Source of the DNA: an uncultured Nioella sp.
GTDB lineage: Bacteria > Pseudomonadota > Alphaproteobacteria > Rhodobacterales > Rhodobacteraceae
Direction: 5' to 3'
Length of the DNA stretch: 64,000 nucleotides
NCBI GenBank assembly: GCA_947498125.1
Contig: CANMJH010000001.1
Span: forward strand, 992,001 to 1,056,000
Shown here piece by piece: positions 44,482-52,997 of this stretch (position 1 is the stretch's first letter; the number at the start of each line of letters is the position of its first letter). Below the pieces are notes generated by a model. That model saw only the letters and a program-made list of their open reading frames with translations. It ran no database searches and was not told the DNA's origin. The translations under genes were made by a program, and so were the position numbers.

Positions 44482-45906
44482 TCAGTTATACCAAGTTTCC
44501 AGCTCAACCGTGGCTGGGCACGTAGAGCCATTATAGGTGCCAACCCAGACATCCAACCGGCCGTTCAACTGACCACCCGATGGAACGTTCAGCAAAGGCT
44601 GCAGATTGCCGTTGCTGTCATCATCGAACAGCCACTGTGCCGTTGGGGTGTTGACCAACAATGTGGTGTCACAGCTTGCCGAAACCTCGATCTCAAGACG
44701 GCCATAGCCATCCATACCCGACAGGTTGAACGAGTAATGCGGTGCTGCGTTTGCATAGCCCCAACCTCCACCTAGGTTACACGCCGAGATTTCTGTCGTG
44801 CCACCGGCCTGAACTGGGTAGCTCTGTGGAGCATAAAGGGTCTGACCCGTAACCGAGATCTGCTGACCATATAGCTGATAGGTTGGGCAACCGCCAACAG
44901 GTTGAGGCTGTGGCTGCGGTACCGGAATGGGCTGTGGCTGAGGTTGTGGCTGAGGAGCCTGAGCATACCAGGTTTCAGCGGTCAGCGTGCCTTGGCAATT
45001 GCTGTTGCCATAGGTGCCTACCCAAACATCAAGGCGACCATTCAGGTTCTGCGCGCCGCGCACCTCAAGACGAGGGTCAAGGTTGCCATTGCTGTCATCG
45101 TCAAACAGCCAGCTGCCATTCGATGTGTTGACCAGCAGCAAGCTGTCGCACTGGCTGGTGACGTCCAGAACCAGATAGTAGGGGTCCATGCCGCTCAGGT
45201 TGAAGGTGTATTGTGGAGCGGTCGACGCATAGCCGGGATAGTCCAGACCACATGGGCGCAACTGAGCGCCGCCTTGTGCCGTCACAGAGAATGTCTGTGG
45301 CGAATAAAGCTGCTGTCCGGTCATGTTGTAGGTTTGACCCTGATACTGCCAAGTTGGGCAGGCCACAGGTTGTGGTGCAGGCTGAGGAACAGGCTGCGGC
45401 AAAGGTTGCGGCTGTGGCTGTGGTGCAGGCGCTTGCGCGTACCAGCTTTCCATGTTCAGCGTCGCGTTACAGTAGTTGGTTGAATAGGTGCCAACCCAGA
45501 CATCCACTCGGCCATTCAGGTTATGGGCGCCGTTGATCTCGATGCGCGGCATCAGGTTACCGGCACTGTCATCGTCAAACATCCATGTGGCGTTTGCCGT
45601 GTTGACCAGCAAAACCGCATCACAATCTGCCTGCACATCGGCAACCAGATAATAAGGGTCCATACCAGACAGGTAGAAGCTGAAATCAGGGGCGCTTGTG
45701 ACATAGCCCGTGCGCGAGACGCCCGGAATATTACAGTTCCGGATGTTGTTATTGCCACCAGCAACAACGCTATAGCTTTGTGGGCTATAAAGTTGCTGAC
45801 CGGTCAGCGTATAACTGGCGCCGGTTTGGCTAAAGGTCGGACAGGCCAATGCTGCGCCCGACATCGCGAGGAAACCGCCAATAGCGGCAGGTGCAAGATA
45901 TCTCAC
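44482..45906 (-). CDS. Secreted protein with three DVWVGTY domains and Pro-Gln linkers (gene E)
   Basis: A 474-residue protein. The GTG start at 45906 was chosen because GGAGGAG lies 7 bases upstream and it gives a signal peptide (VRYLAPAAIGGFLAMSGAAL). Domain 1 covers ~22-157, domain 2 ~183-315, domain 3 ~340-474. Each has four Cys, the acidic loop (FDDDSAGNLMPR, FDDDSNGNLDPR, FDDDSNGNLQPL) and LNGRxDVWVGTY. Linkers are PQPQPQPLPQPVPQP-like. It has its own terminator and an unusual leader. Probably a beads-on-a-string surface or matrix protein, which is inference. Confidence 0.82.
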   Translation of the reverse strand: MRYLAPAAIGGFLAMSGAALACPTFSQTGASYTLTGQQLYSPQSYSVVAGGNNNIRNCNIPGVSRTGYVTSAPDFSFYLSGMDPYYLVADVQADCDAVLLVNTANATWMFDDDSAGNLMPRIEINGAHNLNGRVDVWVGTYSTNYCNATLNMESWYAQAPAPQPQPQPLPQPVPQPAPQPVACPTWQYQGQTYNMTGQQLYSPQTFSVTAQGGAQLRPCGLDYPGYASTAPQYTFNLSGMDPYYLVLDVTSQCDSLLLVNTSNGSWLFDDDSNGNLDPRLEVRGAQNLNGRLDVWVGTYGNSNCQGTLTAETWYAQAPQPQPQPQPIPVPQPQPQPVGGCPTYQLYGQQISVTGQTLYAPQSYPVQAGGTTEISACNLGGGWGYANAAPHYSFNLSGMDGYGRLEIEVSASCDTTLLVNTPTAQWLFDDDSNGNLQPLLNVPSGGQLNGRLDVWVGTYNGSTCPATVELETWYN

Positions 45907-45934
45907 GGGGTTACTCCTCCAAGAGCTTAAGTTT

Positions 45935-45993
45935 AGATCATGGGTCAAAAAAGTCCCTGTTGGTCGATTGCCCATGATCTTTTGCAATCGACC
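45935..45993 (-). promoter_or_regulatory. Leader of gene E with two mutually exclusive hairpins
   Basis: AGATCATGGG (45935-45944) is complementary to CCCATGATCT (45971-45980), both perfect 10-mers. GGTCGATTGC (45962-45971) is complementary to GCAATCGACC (45984-45993), also perfect. The two structures share bases, since the second stem's loop is an arm of the first. A run of six T on the minus strand (45947-45952) lies downstream of the second hairpin, as in an attenuator. Confidence 0.5.
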
Positions 45994-46092
45994 GGCCGGC
46001 TGCTCGTCACATCCGGCCAGCGCGATCTGTCCGCGCCCCGGGCGGTCAAATCGTGTTTCTGGGAATTGGGAAATACGCATTCTGTTTGGGGC

Positions 46093-47100
46093 CTATCGAT
46101 AAAAGGTTTGAAGGTTCAGGCGGGCCGAACATGAGCCGCCATTATAAGTGCCAACCCAAACGTCCAAACGGCCATTGGGCGGGTTCGAAAGATCGATGCG
46201 AGGGTCCAGATTGCCGTTGTCATCGTCGTCATAGAACCATTGGCCCGTGCCGGTGTTGATCAGCATCGTTGCGTCGCATTGGCTGACCACATCCACGATC
46301 AGACGGTATTGGTTCATATTCGAAAGATTAAAGGAATAGGCTGGCGCGGCAGAGAAAAAGCCGGGGCCGCGATCATTTACAGGCTGGACCGAGGGGCAGC
46401 GCGCAATATTGGCACTGCCAGCGGCCGTGACGTTAAACCCGCGTGGGCTGTAAAGGTCGGCGCCGCTGAAATTATAGGATGTGCCGGTATAGGCATAGCT
46501 GGGGCAATTGGTCGACGCGCTGGCACCGGGGCTGAGCGTGCCAACGGATTGGCCGGATTGATTGGGCCGCGACGGCGCGGCGGGCGCATAGCCACCCGGG
46601 GCGGCCCCACTCGTGGAATATCCACCCGGCGCTGATGGCGTCGCGCCGACGCCTTGCAAGGTCAGCGTGGCATTACAATATTGGCCTGAATAGCTGCCGA
46701 CCCAGACATCAACCCGCCCTCCAAGGTTTTGGGTGCCCGACAAGGTCAGGCGCGGGTCAAGATTGCCGTTGCTGTCGTCATCGAAGAACCAGCTGGCATT
46801 GGCCGCATTGATCAAAAGCACGGAATCGCAGGCCGAAGTGACAGCAAAACTGACTGACGGGGCCGACAGACCGGAAAGCGTGAACGAGAAATCCGGCGGC
46901 GTTGTCACATAACCGATGTTTTGAAACCCACAGGACCGCAATTCGTTCTGGCCACCAGCGATGACAGAAAAACTGCGCGGTTGGGAAAGCTGCGCGCCGG
47001 AAAAGGCAAAGCTTTGGCCGTAATAGTTCCAAGATGGGCACGCCTGCGCAAGCGAAGTTAGGCCGAACAGCATAAAAATCGCAACAAAGACTGCGCGCAT
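46093..47100 (-). CDS. Secreted protein with two DVWVGTY domains (gene F)
   Basis: A 335-residue protein: signal peptide (1-20), domain 1 (~21-150) with FDDDSNGNLDPR and GRVDVWVGSY, a Gly/Pro/Ser/Ala linker (~151-197, containing APGGY repeats) and domain 2 (~199-335) with YDDDDNGNLDPR and GRLDVWVGTY. It is the first gene of the tandem family in the direction of transcription. The acidic loop of domain 2 (DDDDNGNLD) is the best calcium-loop match of the set. Function unknown. Confidence 0.8.
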   Translation of the reverse strand: MRAVFVAIFMLFGLTSLAQACPSWNYYGQSFAFSGAQLSQPRSFSVIAGGQNELRSCGFQNIGYVTTPPDFSFTLSGLSAPSVSFAVTSACDSVLLINAANASWFFDDDSNGNLDPRLTLSGTQNLGGRVDVWVGSYSGQYCNATLTLQGVGATPSAPGGYSTSGAAPGGYAPAAPSRPNQSGQSVGTLSPGASASTNCPSYAYTGTSYNFSGADLYSPRGFNVTAAGSANIARCPSVQPVNDRGPGFFSAAPAYSFNLSNMNQYRLIVDVVSQCDATMLINTGTGQWFYDDDDNGNLDPRIDLSNPPNGRLDVWVGTYNGGSCSARLNLQTFYR

Positions 47101-47449
47101 GTCAAACCCTCCCTTTTTTACCCTATCACGTGCCGGGGATTTTCCCCTTGGCGGTTATGGCTGCCTGACAATGCCCGGCTTGGCGTCCGAGACCTGGTCA
47201 GAAAATATATGGCGAGGCGCTAAATGCCTCTTTGATGATAGGTGCGCTAAATGGCGCCTTTGGTTCAAAAAAATCTCAAGGAAACTGGTCAATACTACGG
47301 AATTTCTAAAGCATAACCGTGGACGAGGCGATTTTCCTAGCAAAAATATGGGTTTGGTCAGGAAAACCTGACCTTGGGGAAAGAAAAAGCGGGCCGCCCA
47401 ATTCAGGCGGCCCGCTTTTTTTCAATTCAGCAGTGTCAGTCGACGCGGC
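47101..47449. promoter_or_regulatory. Intergenic region between gene F and tig
   Basis: A 349 bp region with the promoter of gene F on the left and the tig terminator at 47389-47415. No ORF is supported. Confidence 0.4.
47389..47415 (-). terminator. Terminator of tig
   Basis: Perfect 10 bp stem GCGGGCCGCC (47389-47398) / GGCGGCCCGC (47406-47415), flanked by A5 and T7. It can act in both directions. Confidence 0.9.
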
Positions 47450-48775
47450 TTATTCTTCTTCCAGCGCCTCAACAGCGGCTTTCAGCTCGTCTTGGGTGAC
47501 TTCTTTTTCGGTCATGTCAGCCAGCTCAAAGATAAAGTCACAGACTTTGTCTTCGAAAAGTGGCGCGCGCAGCTGCTGCTGAGCGGCTTGGTTTTGCTGA
47601 ATGAACTCAAAGAACTGACGTTCCTGACCAGGGTACTGGCGCGCTTGGTTCATGATCGCTTGGGTCATCTCGGCATCGGTGACCTCAACCTCATTCTTCT
47701 GACCAAGTTCAGCCAAAAGCAGGCCCAGACGCACGCGGCGTTCGGCCAGAGATTTATGCTCATCGGTGGTCTCGATCTCAGGGTGATCGTGGCCTTGAAC
47801 CTCTGGGTTTTCGTCATGCCACAGCTGATGGGCAATTTGGCCAGCTTCTGCATCAACCAGCGAAGGTGGCAACTCAAACGAAACGGCCTCGTCCAAAGCG
47901 TCCAGAAGCTTGCGCTTCAGCACAGCGCGCGATGCGCCGGACAGCTCGGCCTTCAGGCGCTCTTCAACCTGACCGGTCAGCGCGGCAAGATCTTCTGCGC
48001 CGAATTTCTTGGCCAGCTCGTCATCCAGCTCGGCAGGAGCCGGCTTTTTGACTTCTTTAACAGTGCATTCAAATACGGCCGCTTTGCCCGCAAGATGCTC
48101 AGCGCCATATTCCTCAGGGAAAGACACTTCGACGTTTTTCTCTTCACCAGCTTTCAGGCCGATCAACTGCTCTTCAAAGCCTGGGATGAAGCTGTTGGAG
48201 CCAAGAACCAGCGGGTAATCTTCGCCAGCGCCGCCTTCAAAGGCTTCGTCGTCAACTTTTCCAAGGAAGTCGATGACAACCTGATCACCATCAGCCGCTT
48301 TGCCTTTTTTCGTGACAAAGTTCTGCGCGCTTTCAGCAAGATTTTTCAGGGCTTCCTGAACATCTTCTTCTGCAGGCGATACAACCAGTTTCTCAAGGCT
48401 GATCGATTTGAAATCCACATCCGGAATTTCCGGCAGAGTTTCGTAGCTCATGGAAACGACGACATCGTCGCCCTCTTTCCAATCATCATTGGTCATTTTG
48501 ACTTCGGGCTGCATCGCAGGGCGATGGCCGCTTTCTTCCAGATGACCCTGCATCGCGCCATCGACGGTTTCTTGCATGGCTTCGCCCAAAACGCGCGGGC
48601 CAAACTGCTTTTTCAGCAGCGCCATCGGCACTTTACCCTTGCGGAAGCCCTTCATCTCAACCTCGGGACGAGCTTCTTCCAGCTTTTCATTCACCTTCGC
48701 TTCAAGCTCAGCGCCGGTAATGGTGATTTCATAGCCGCGCTTGAGGCCTTCGTTCAGCGTCTCGGAAACCTGCAT
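47450..48775 (-). CDS. tig: Trigger factor
   Basis: A 441-residue ribosome-bound chaperone with peptidyl-prolyl isomerase activity. The N-terminal ribosome-binding motif [17 protein letters not shown] is present, then an FKBP-like domain ([19 protein letters not shown]) and a helical C-terminal arm. The start was set at [14 protein letters not shown] two codons upstream is possible. Confidence 0.96.
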   Translation of the reverse strand: MQVSETLNEGLKRGYEITITGAELEAKVNEKLEEARPEVEMKGFRKGKVPMALLKKQFGPRVLGEAMQETVDGAMQGHLEESGHRPAMQPEVKMTNDDWKEGDDVVVSMSYETLPEIPDVDFKSISLEKLVVSPAEEDVQEALKNLAESAQNFVTKKGKAADGDQVVIDFLGKVDDEAFEGGAGEDYPLVLGSNSFIPGFEEQLIGLKAGEEKNVEVSFPEEYGAEHLAGKAAVFECTVKEVKKPAPAELDDELAKKFGAEDLAALTGQVEERLKAELSGASRAVLKRKLLDALDEAVSFELPPSLVDAEAGQIAHQLWHDENPEVQGHDHPEIETTDEHKSLAERRVRLGLLLAELGQKNEVEVTDAEMTQAIMNQARQYPGQERQFFEFIQQNQAAQQQLRAPLFEDKVCDFIFELADMTEKEVTQDELKAAVEALEEE

Positions 48776-48893
48776 GGTCACCCCTATTTTTTAACGGCGA
48801 GGCCCCTGCCCCGCAAAATCCAAATCTGGCGTCTTCTATGCGGCTGGCGGGGTCCATGCAAGGGTGATTTCGGGCGATTGGCGACAAGGCCGG

Positions 48894-49634
48894 TCAGCAA
48901 ACGATAACAAGCATATCAAATTGGACATCCACACCGCGGGCGCGCAGCCTCTCGACAGTGGCAAGGCGCGCGCCGTCCAAGGGCACTTCGTCCGAAAAGG
49001 CCAGCGACTGCAGGCGTGGAATATTTTCGAGCGGCGCAAGGGATTCGGAATAAGTCGACGACAGATCAAGGCGGCGCAATCCGGTCATGGACGCAAGCGG
49101 CGAAAGGTCCAAAACCCCCGGCGCATAGGAAATCAAAAGCGTCTCGACCGAGCGCATGCTGGCGATATCCGCCAAATCATAGGGCTCGTAGCTGCCAATG
49201 GCCAATTCCCGCAGCCCGCGTAGCTGCGCAATGGGGCTAAGATCGCCCGCATCCAAAGATTGTGCATGCAGTACCCGCAAATTGGGGAAGGCCGACAGCC
49301 CGGACAGATCGGTGACTTGCGATGATCCAATATGCAGCTCGGTCAGTTGCGTCATGCCCGCGATCTGCCCCAGATCGGAAAAATCCGTATAGCTGATCAT
49401 CAGCGCCGTAATGTGGGTCAGATCATTCAGGACCGAATAATCCACCAGCCGCGCCCCATCGAGGTCAAGACGCTCACATTGCACAGCGATGCAAGCTTGC
49501 AAGCGCTCAGCACCCAGTCGGTGCTGATCTTCAATATAGTCGGTCGAGCCATGTTGCTGACACGCGGCCAGCACGCCAAAGGCAAGACCAGACAGGGCCG
49601 CGCCCAGATAGGAAAATGGCAATTTTCGTGACAT
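48894..49634 (-). CDS. Leucine-rich-repeat lipoprotein
   Basis: A 246-residue protein with a lipoprotein signal (lipobox LAAC, Cys25). From ~residue 75 to 225 there are about six internalin-like repeats of ~22 residues (e.g. MTQLTELHIGSSQVTDLSGL, LRGLRELAIGSYEPYDLADI). Probably anchored in the outer membrane, offering a protein-binding surface. Partner unknown. Confidence 0.75.
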   Translation of the reverse strand: MSRKLPFSYLGAALSGLAFGVLAACQQHGSTDYIEDQHRLGAERLQACIAVQCERLDLDGARLVDYSVLNDLTHITALMISYTDFSDLGQIAGMTQLTELHIGSSQVTDLSGLSAFPNLRVLHAQSLDAGDLSPIAQLRGLRELAIGSYEPYDLADIASMRSVETLLISYAPGVLDLSPLASMTGLRRLDLSSTYSESLAPLENIPRLQSLAFSDEVPLDGARLATVERLRARGVDVQFDMLVIVC

Positions 49635-49977
49635 GGCAAATCCAAAAGCAATAAGAATTATCTGCTTATAGGTTAGCCGAGCGCCGCCAATCGTTCAATT
49701 TCAGGTCAATTGACGAAGAATGGCTCCGCGCAAAAGCGGGGCGCTTGGTCGTCACGCGCCGCCAAAGCTCGCAAAATACACACGGGGTTCGCAAGGCCCA
49801 GACAAAGGCAATCCTCTCGTGCTCATCATGCACGTATCCTGCAAATTACAAAGCCACTGCCGCCCCGAGAAACAACTGAGTAAGTTGCCGGATCCCCGAC
49901 ACAGCGTTCCGGCTGTTGACACATTGGTCGCCAAAAGAGGTAATGTAAAATGTCTAAGTTTCCAAAGGAGTTTGTTA
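49635..49977. promoter_or_regulatory. Intergenic region before the GSCFA gene
   Basis: A 343 bp divergent region. It holds the AAAGGAG ribosome site (49964-49970) of the next gene. An open frame extends through it but shows no coding signature. Confidence 0.4.
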
Positions 49978-51048
49978 ATGGATTTCGGCAACCCCTATCG
50001 CGATATGCCCGCAAACCGGTTCTGGCGCAGCGCCATTGCTGATCGCGATTTCTTGGGTGTCGATAAAATGTGGACCCCCGCCTTTGACATCAGGCCGGAA
50101 GATACGGTGATAACAGCCGGTTCTTGTTTTGCGCAACATATAGGCAGGGCGCTGGCCAAAAACGGCTACGGATGGACTGATTTTGAACCCGCGCCGCCAA
50201 TGCTTCCGGACGAGGCTGCCAAAGCCTTCAACTTCGGTATCTTCTCTTTTCGCACGGGTAATATCTACACCACGCCGCAACTTGCACAGTGGGTCAACTG
50301 GGCGCTTAAACGCGCCGATCCACCTAAAGAAGTTTGGGAAGAAGACGGGCGTTTTTTCGACCCATTTCGCCCTCAGATCGAACCAAATGGGTTTGGTTCT
50401 GCAGACGAGATGTTTGCCGCCCGCAATAACACACTGGCTGCCTTAAAAAGGGCAATACACACCTCTGATATCTTTGTGTTCACTCTCGGGCTGACCGAGA
50501 TGTGGGAAAACACGGAAACCGGGCTGGCTTATGCAATGTGTCCAGGAACTGCGGCAGGCGTATTCGACCCCGAAATTCACAAGTTCAAGAACCTGACATA
50601 CCCAGAGATCTACAGCGGAATGCGAGACGTCATTAATCTGGTCAAAAGGGTCAATCCGAAGATAAAATTCTTGCTCACTGTGTCGCCCGTGCCCTTGACT
50701 GCCACGGCGTCCCCGGATCACGTTTTGGTGGCGAACACCTATTCCAAATCGGTGTTGCGTTCGGTCGCTGGCGATCTAGCCAATGCCTATGATTTTGTCG
50801 ATTACTTCCCTTCGTTCGAGATCATCTCGTCCGTGCCTAACCGGGCAATGTTTTATGAGCCAAACATGCGCTCTGTAAGGCGCGAGGGCGTCGATTTTGT
50901 CATGTCGCATTTCTTCAAAGGCTTGGGTGTCGAACAGAAGGAGGCCGCAAGACCAACCGGCTTGACCCGAGAAATACTGGCCGCAGAACGCAATGAAGAC
51001 GACATCGTATGCGAAGAAGAGATTTTGGAGGCCAATAATGCCAACTAA
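49978..51048 (+). CDS. GSCFA-domain protein
   Basis: A 356-residue protein of the GSCFA family (motif AGSCFAQHIGRALAKNGY at ~residue 47), which is related to SGNH/GDSL esterases. TLGLTEMWEN and LLTVSPVPLTAT are further family motifs. The start at 49978 has AAAGGAG seven bases upstream. It overlaps the next gene by 11 bp. GSCFA/SGNH proteins often modify polysaccharides by acyl transfer or hydrolysis. The substrate here is unknown. Confidence 0.85.
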   Translation: MDFGNPYRDMPANRFWRSAIADRDFLGVDKMWTPAFDIRPEDTVITAGSCFAQHIGRALAKNGYGWTDFEPAPPMLPDEAAKAFNFGIFSFRTGNIYTTPQLAQWVNWALKRADPPKEVWEEDGRFFDPFRPQIEPNGFGSADEMFAARNNTLAALKRAIHTSDIFVFTLGLTEMWENTETGLAYAMCPGTAAGVFDPEIHKFKNLTYPEIYSGMRDVINLVKRVNPKIKFLLTVSPVPLTATASPDHVLVANTYSKSVLRSVAGDLANAYDFVDYFPSFEIISSVPNRAMFYEPNMRSVRREGVDFVMSHFFKGLGVEQKEAARPTGLTREILAAERNEDDIVCEEEILEANNAN

Positions 51049-51706
51049 TCAAAGCGACTTCTTTTTGATCGGCGATTCCAACGCTTCCGTCATCGCGCGC
51101 GCGGCCAACGCGCAAGGCTATACATTTAAAGGACGTGCAATAGGCCCCGGCCGGATTTTCGATACGGACTTCTTCACCGTGAAAGGCGATCGTTTTGTGA
51201 TGACCCTGCCTGAGAAGACAAATAACGTGGCGCCAGATAGCTTCTTCGACCTGCTGGAATGGAAGGGGCCGATCCTGTCGACAGTTGGGTTCAACAGTCA
51301 GTTAATCGGGCAAACAGTCGCCCGTGACATGCGAATCCATGGATTAGATGCCCGCAATCTAAGCCAAGCCGTTCTCGAAGCGCTTGTTGGCAATTGGAAA
51401 GCCCCCGCGTTGCGCTTTTATTCTTTGCTGGTAGAGCGCGGTTGTGACATCTGGTTCACCCATTCGCCGCAACGCTTTCCTGACTTATATTTTGACGTTG
51501 CAATCCGCTTGGAAAACATCCTGCGACAGCGACTGATCGACCTTGGCGTTTCCCCTGTCGATGTGCGTGCCGCCACGACAGATTCCGAAGGAAAACTATT
51601 AGAGCAATTGCATTCCGATCTACCAAGAGACCAGACCCACGGCAACATAGAGTGGGGGGGCCTTGTGTTCGGGGATTTTGCTCGGCAGGCAGGCTTATCA
51701 GCTTAA
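51038..51706 (+). CDS. SGNH-hydrolase-like protein paired with the GSCFA protein
   Basis: A 222-residue protein with FFLIGDSNASVIARA at the N-terminus (GDS-type nucleophile block) and DQTHGNIEWGG near the C-terminus (possible catalytic Asp-x-x-His). No signal peptide is visible. The 11 bp overlap suggests that it works with the GSCFA protein. Assigned to SGNH by these motifs only. Confidence 0.65.
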   Translation: MPTNQSDFFLIGDSNASVIARAANAQGYTFKGRAIGPGRIFDTDFFTVKGDRFVMTLPEKTNNVAPDSFFDLLEWKGPILSTVGFNSQLIGQTVARDMRIHGLDARNLSQAVLEALVGNWKAPALRFYSLLVERGCDIWFTHSPQRFPDLYFDVAIRLENILRQRLIDLGVSPVDVRAATTDSEGKLLEQLHSDLPRDQTHGNIEWGGLVFGDFARQAGLSA

Positions 51707-51866
51707 AGCTGCCCCACCGCACCACAGGCATGCGCTATTGTGGAAATAGAGCGGCCCCGCCCTTAGACACCAACAATGTTCTCAAACGCCTAAAGGCAAG
51801 CGTCGTTTCTGCGGCGCCTGCCTTTGCTAGCAATGGCTAGCCAAATTTCGACACGTCTGTGTGGGA

Positions 51867-51889
51867 GGCCGCGCAATACCTGCGCGGCC
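51867..51889. terminator. Terminator between converging genes
   Basis: GGCCGCGCA (51867-51875) / TGCGCGGCC (51881-51889), just after the stop of the minus-strand SDR gene. Another weaker AAAGGCA/TGCCTTT stem precedes it for the plus strand. Confidence 0.65.
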
Positions 51890-51897
51890 GCTGTTTG

Positions 51898-52692
51898 TTA
51901 CGGGCAGGTGTAGCCGCCATCAATCACCAGATCTGATCCCGTCATAAACGAGGATTCATCCGAAGCGAGGAACACGGTGCCATAGCCAATCTCGTCAGGT
52001 TTGCCGAAGCGTTTCATCGGGACGAGATCCACCAGCGGGCCCCATGCCTCCTTAGGCACCGAGGATTCGAACAGGTTGGTGTCGAACATGCCCGGACAGA
52101 TAGAATTGATGCGGATGTTGTCGCCCACAAATTCCAACGCCGCTGATTTGGTCATAAGACGGACCGCGCCCTTGGTGGATTGATAGGCGGTTGAGACGCC
52201 AGCACCGGCAATGCCGTAGATGGAGGCGAAATTGATGATCGACCCACCGCCATTTTCTTTCATGGCAGGAACTGCCGCTCTCATCCCCAGCAAGGTTCCC
52301 AGCTGGTTGACACCGACAATCTGGTGAAACTTCTCGACCGTGTGATCCAGCAGGCCCGCGTGGTAATAAATGCCCGCATTGTTCACCAGCACGTCTAGCT
52401 TACCAAAGGTAGCAACGGTCTTGGCCACTGCCGCCTCCCATTGGTCTTCCTGCGTTACGTCAAGTGCGACGACCTCTGCCTTACCGCCCGCATCGCGGAT
52501 TTCTTTGGCGCAGTTTTGCGCATTGTCCCACAAACCTGTCGCCGGTTTGCCATCGGCGATAATCGGGTCTTCAGGCAAGTTGGCGAGCATCAGGATCGCG
52601 CCCTCTTTTGCCATTAGTCGCGCCTGTGCCTGACCTAATCCGCCACCCGCTCCTGTGAGCAGCACTACTTTACCTTCTAGTCTTCCAGCCAT
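51898..52692 (-). CDS. Short-chain dehydrogenase/reductase
   Basis: A 264-residue classical SDR: TGAGGGLGQAQA cofactor motif, NNAGIYYHAGLL, and the catalytic Tyr-Lys in YQSTKGAVRL. It ends MTGSDLVIDGGYTCP. The start MAGRLEGKVV follows GGGAGG. Last gene of the operon beginning at 61340. Substrate unknown; presumed to be part of the alcohol/aldehyde pathway. Confidence 0.88.
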   Translation of the reverse strand: MAGRLEGKVVLLTGAGGGLGQAQARLMAKEGAILMLANLPEDPIIADGKPATGLWDNAQNCAKEIRDAGGKAEVVALDVTQEDQWEAAVAKTVATFGKLDVLVNNAGIYYHAGLLDHTVEKFHQIVGVNQLGTLLGMRAAVPAMKENGGGSIINFASIYGIAGAGVSTAYQSTKGAVRLMTKSAALEFVGDNIRINSICPGMFDTNLFESSVPKEAWGPLVDLVPMKRFGKPDEIGYGTVFLASDESSFMTGSDLVIDGGYTCP

Positions 52693-52778
52693 GGTTTTTC
52701 CTCCCTTAAGACTTTCAATTGATTTGGGTTGTTGCGTTACGGTTCGGTCCAATCCGAACAGTCGTTTGAGAAAATTCA

Positions 52779-52994
52779 TCAGAACATCCCGTTGATGTGA
52801 GCACTGATTGCCGGCAGGTCCTGCAAGACATCCCAATGCTCAATGATCTTCCCGCCCTCTTGGGGCCGGAAAATGTTGTTATCCGCGTGGTCATGGCCAT
52901 CTGGCCGGGCCTGGCGGCCGTGCAAAACACCGCTGCGGCCTTCGGCCAACGCGCATGCGATGAATTTGCGCGTGTTCTGGTCCAGATCAGCCAT
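52779..52994 (-). pseudogene. Truncated SnoaL-like (NTF2-fold) protein
   Basis: A 71-codon frame whose C-terminal half (NNIFRPQEGGKIIEHWDVLQD) is the classical end of SnoaL-like proteins of about 120-150 residues. The N-terminal half of the fold is missing, the ORF begins four bases after the aldehyde dehydrogenase stop, and no ribosome site is seen. Likely a remnant, although a short functional protein is not excluded. Confidence 0.55.
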
Positions 52995-52997
52995 GGT

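Noticed and set aside
41198..47100. Reading the ACP at the signal-peptide ends as lipoprotein boxes
   Set aside because: There is no Leu at the -3 position in most copies, and the same CP begins internal domains, so the Cys belongs to the domain.
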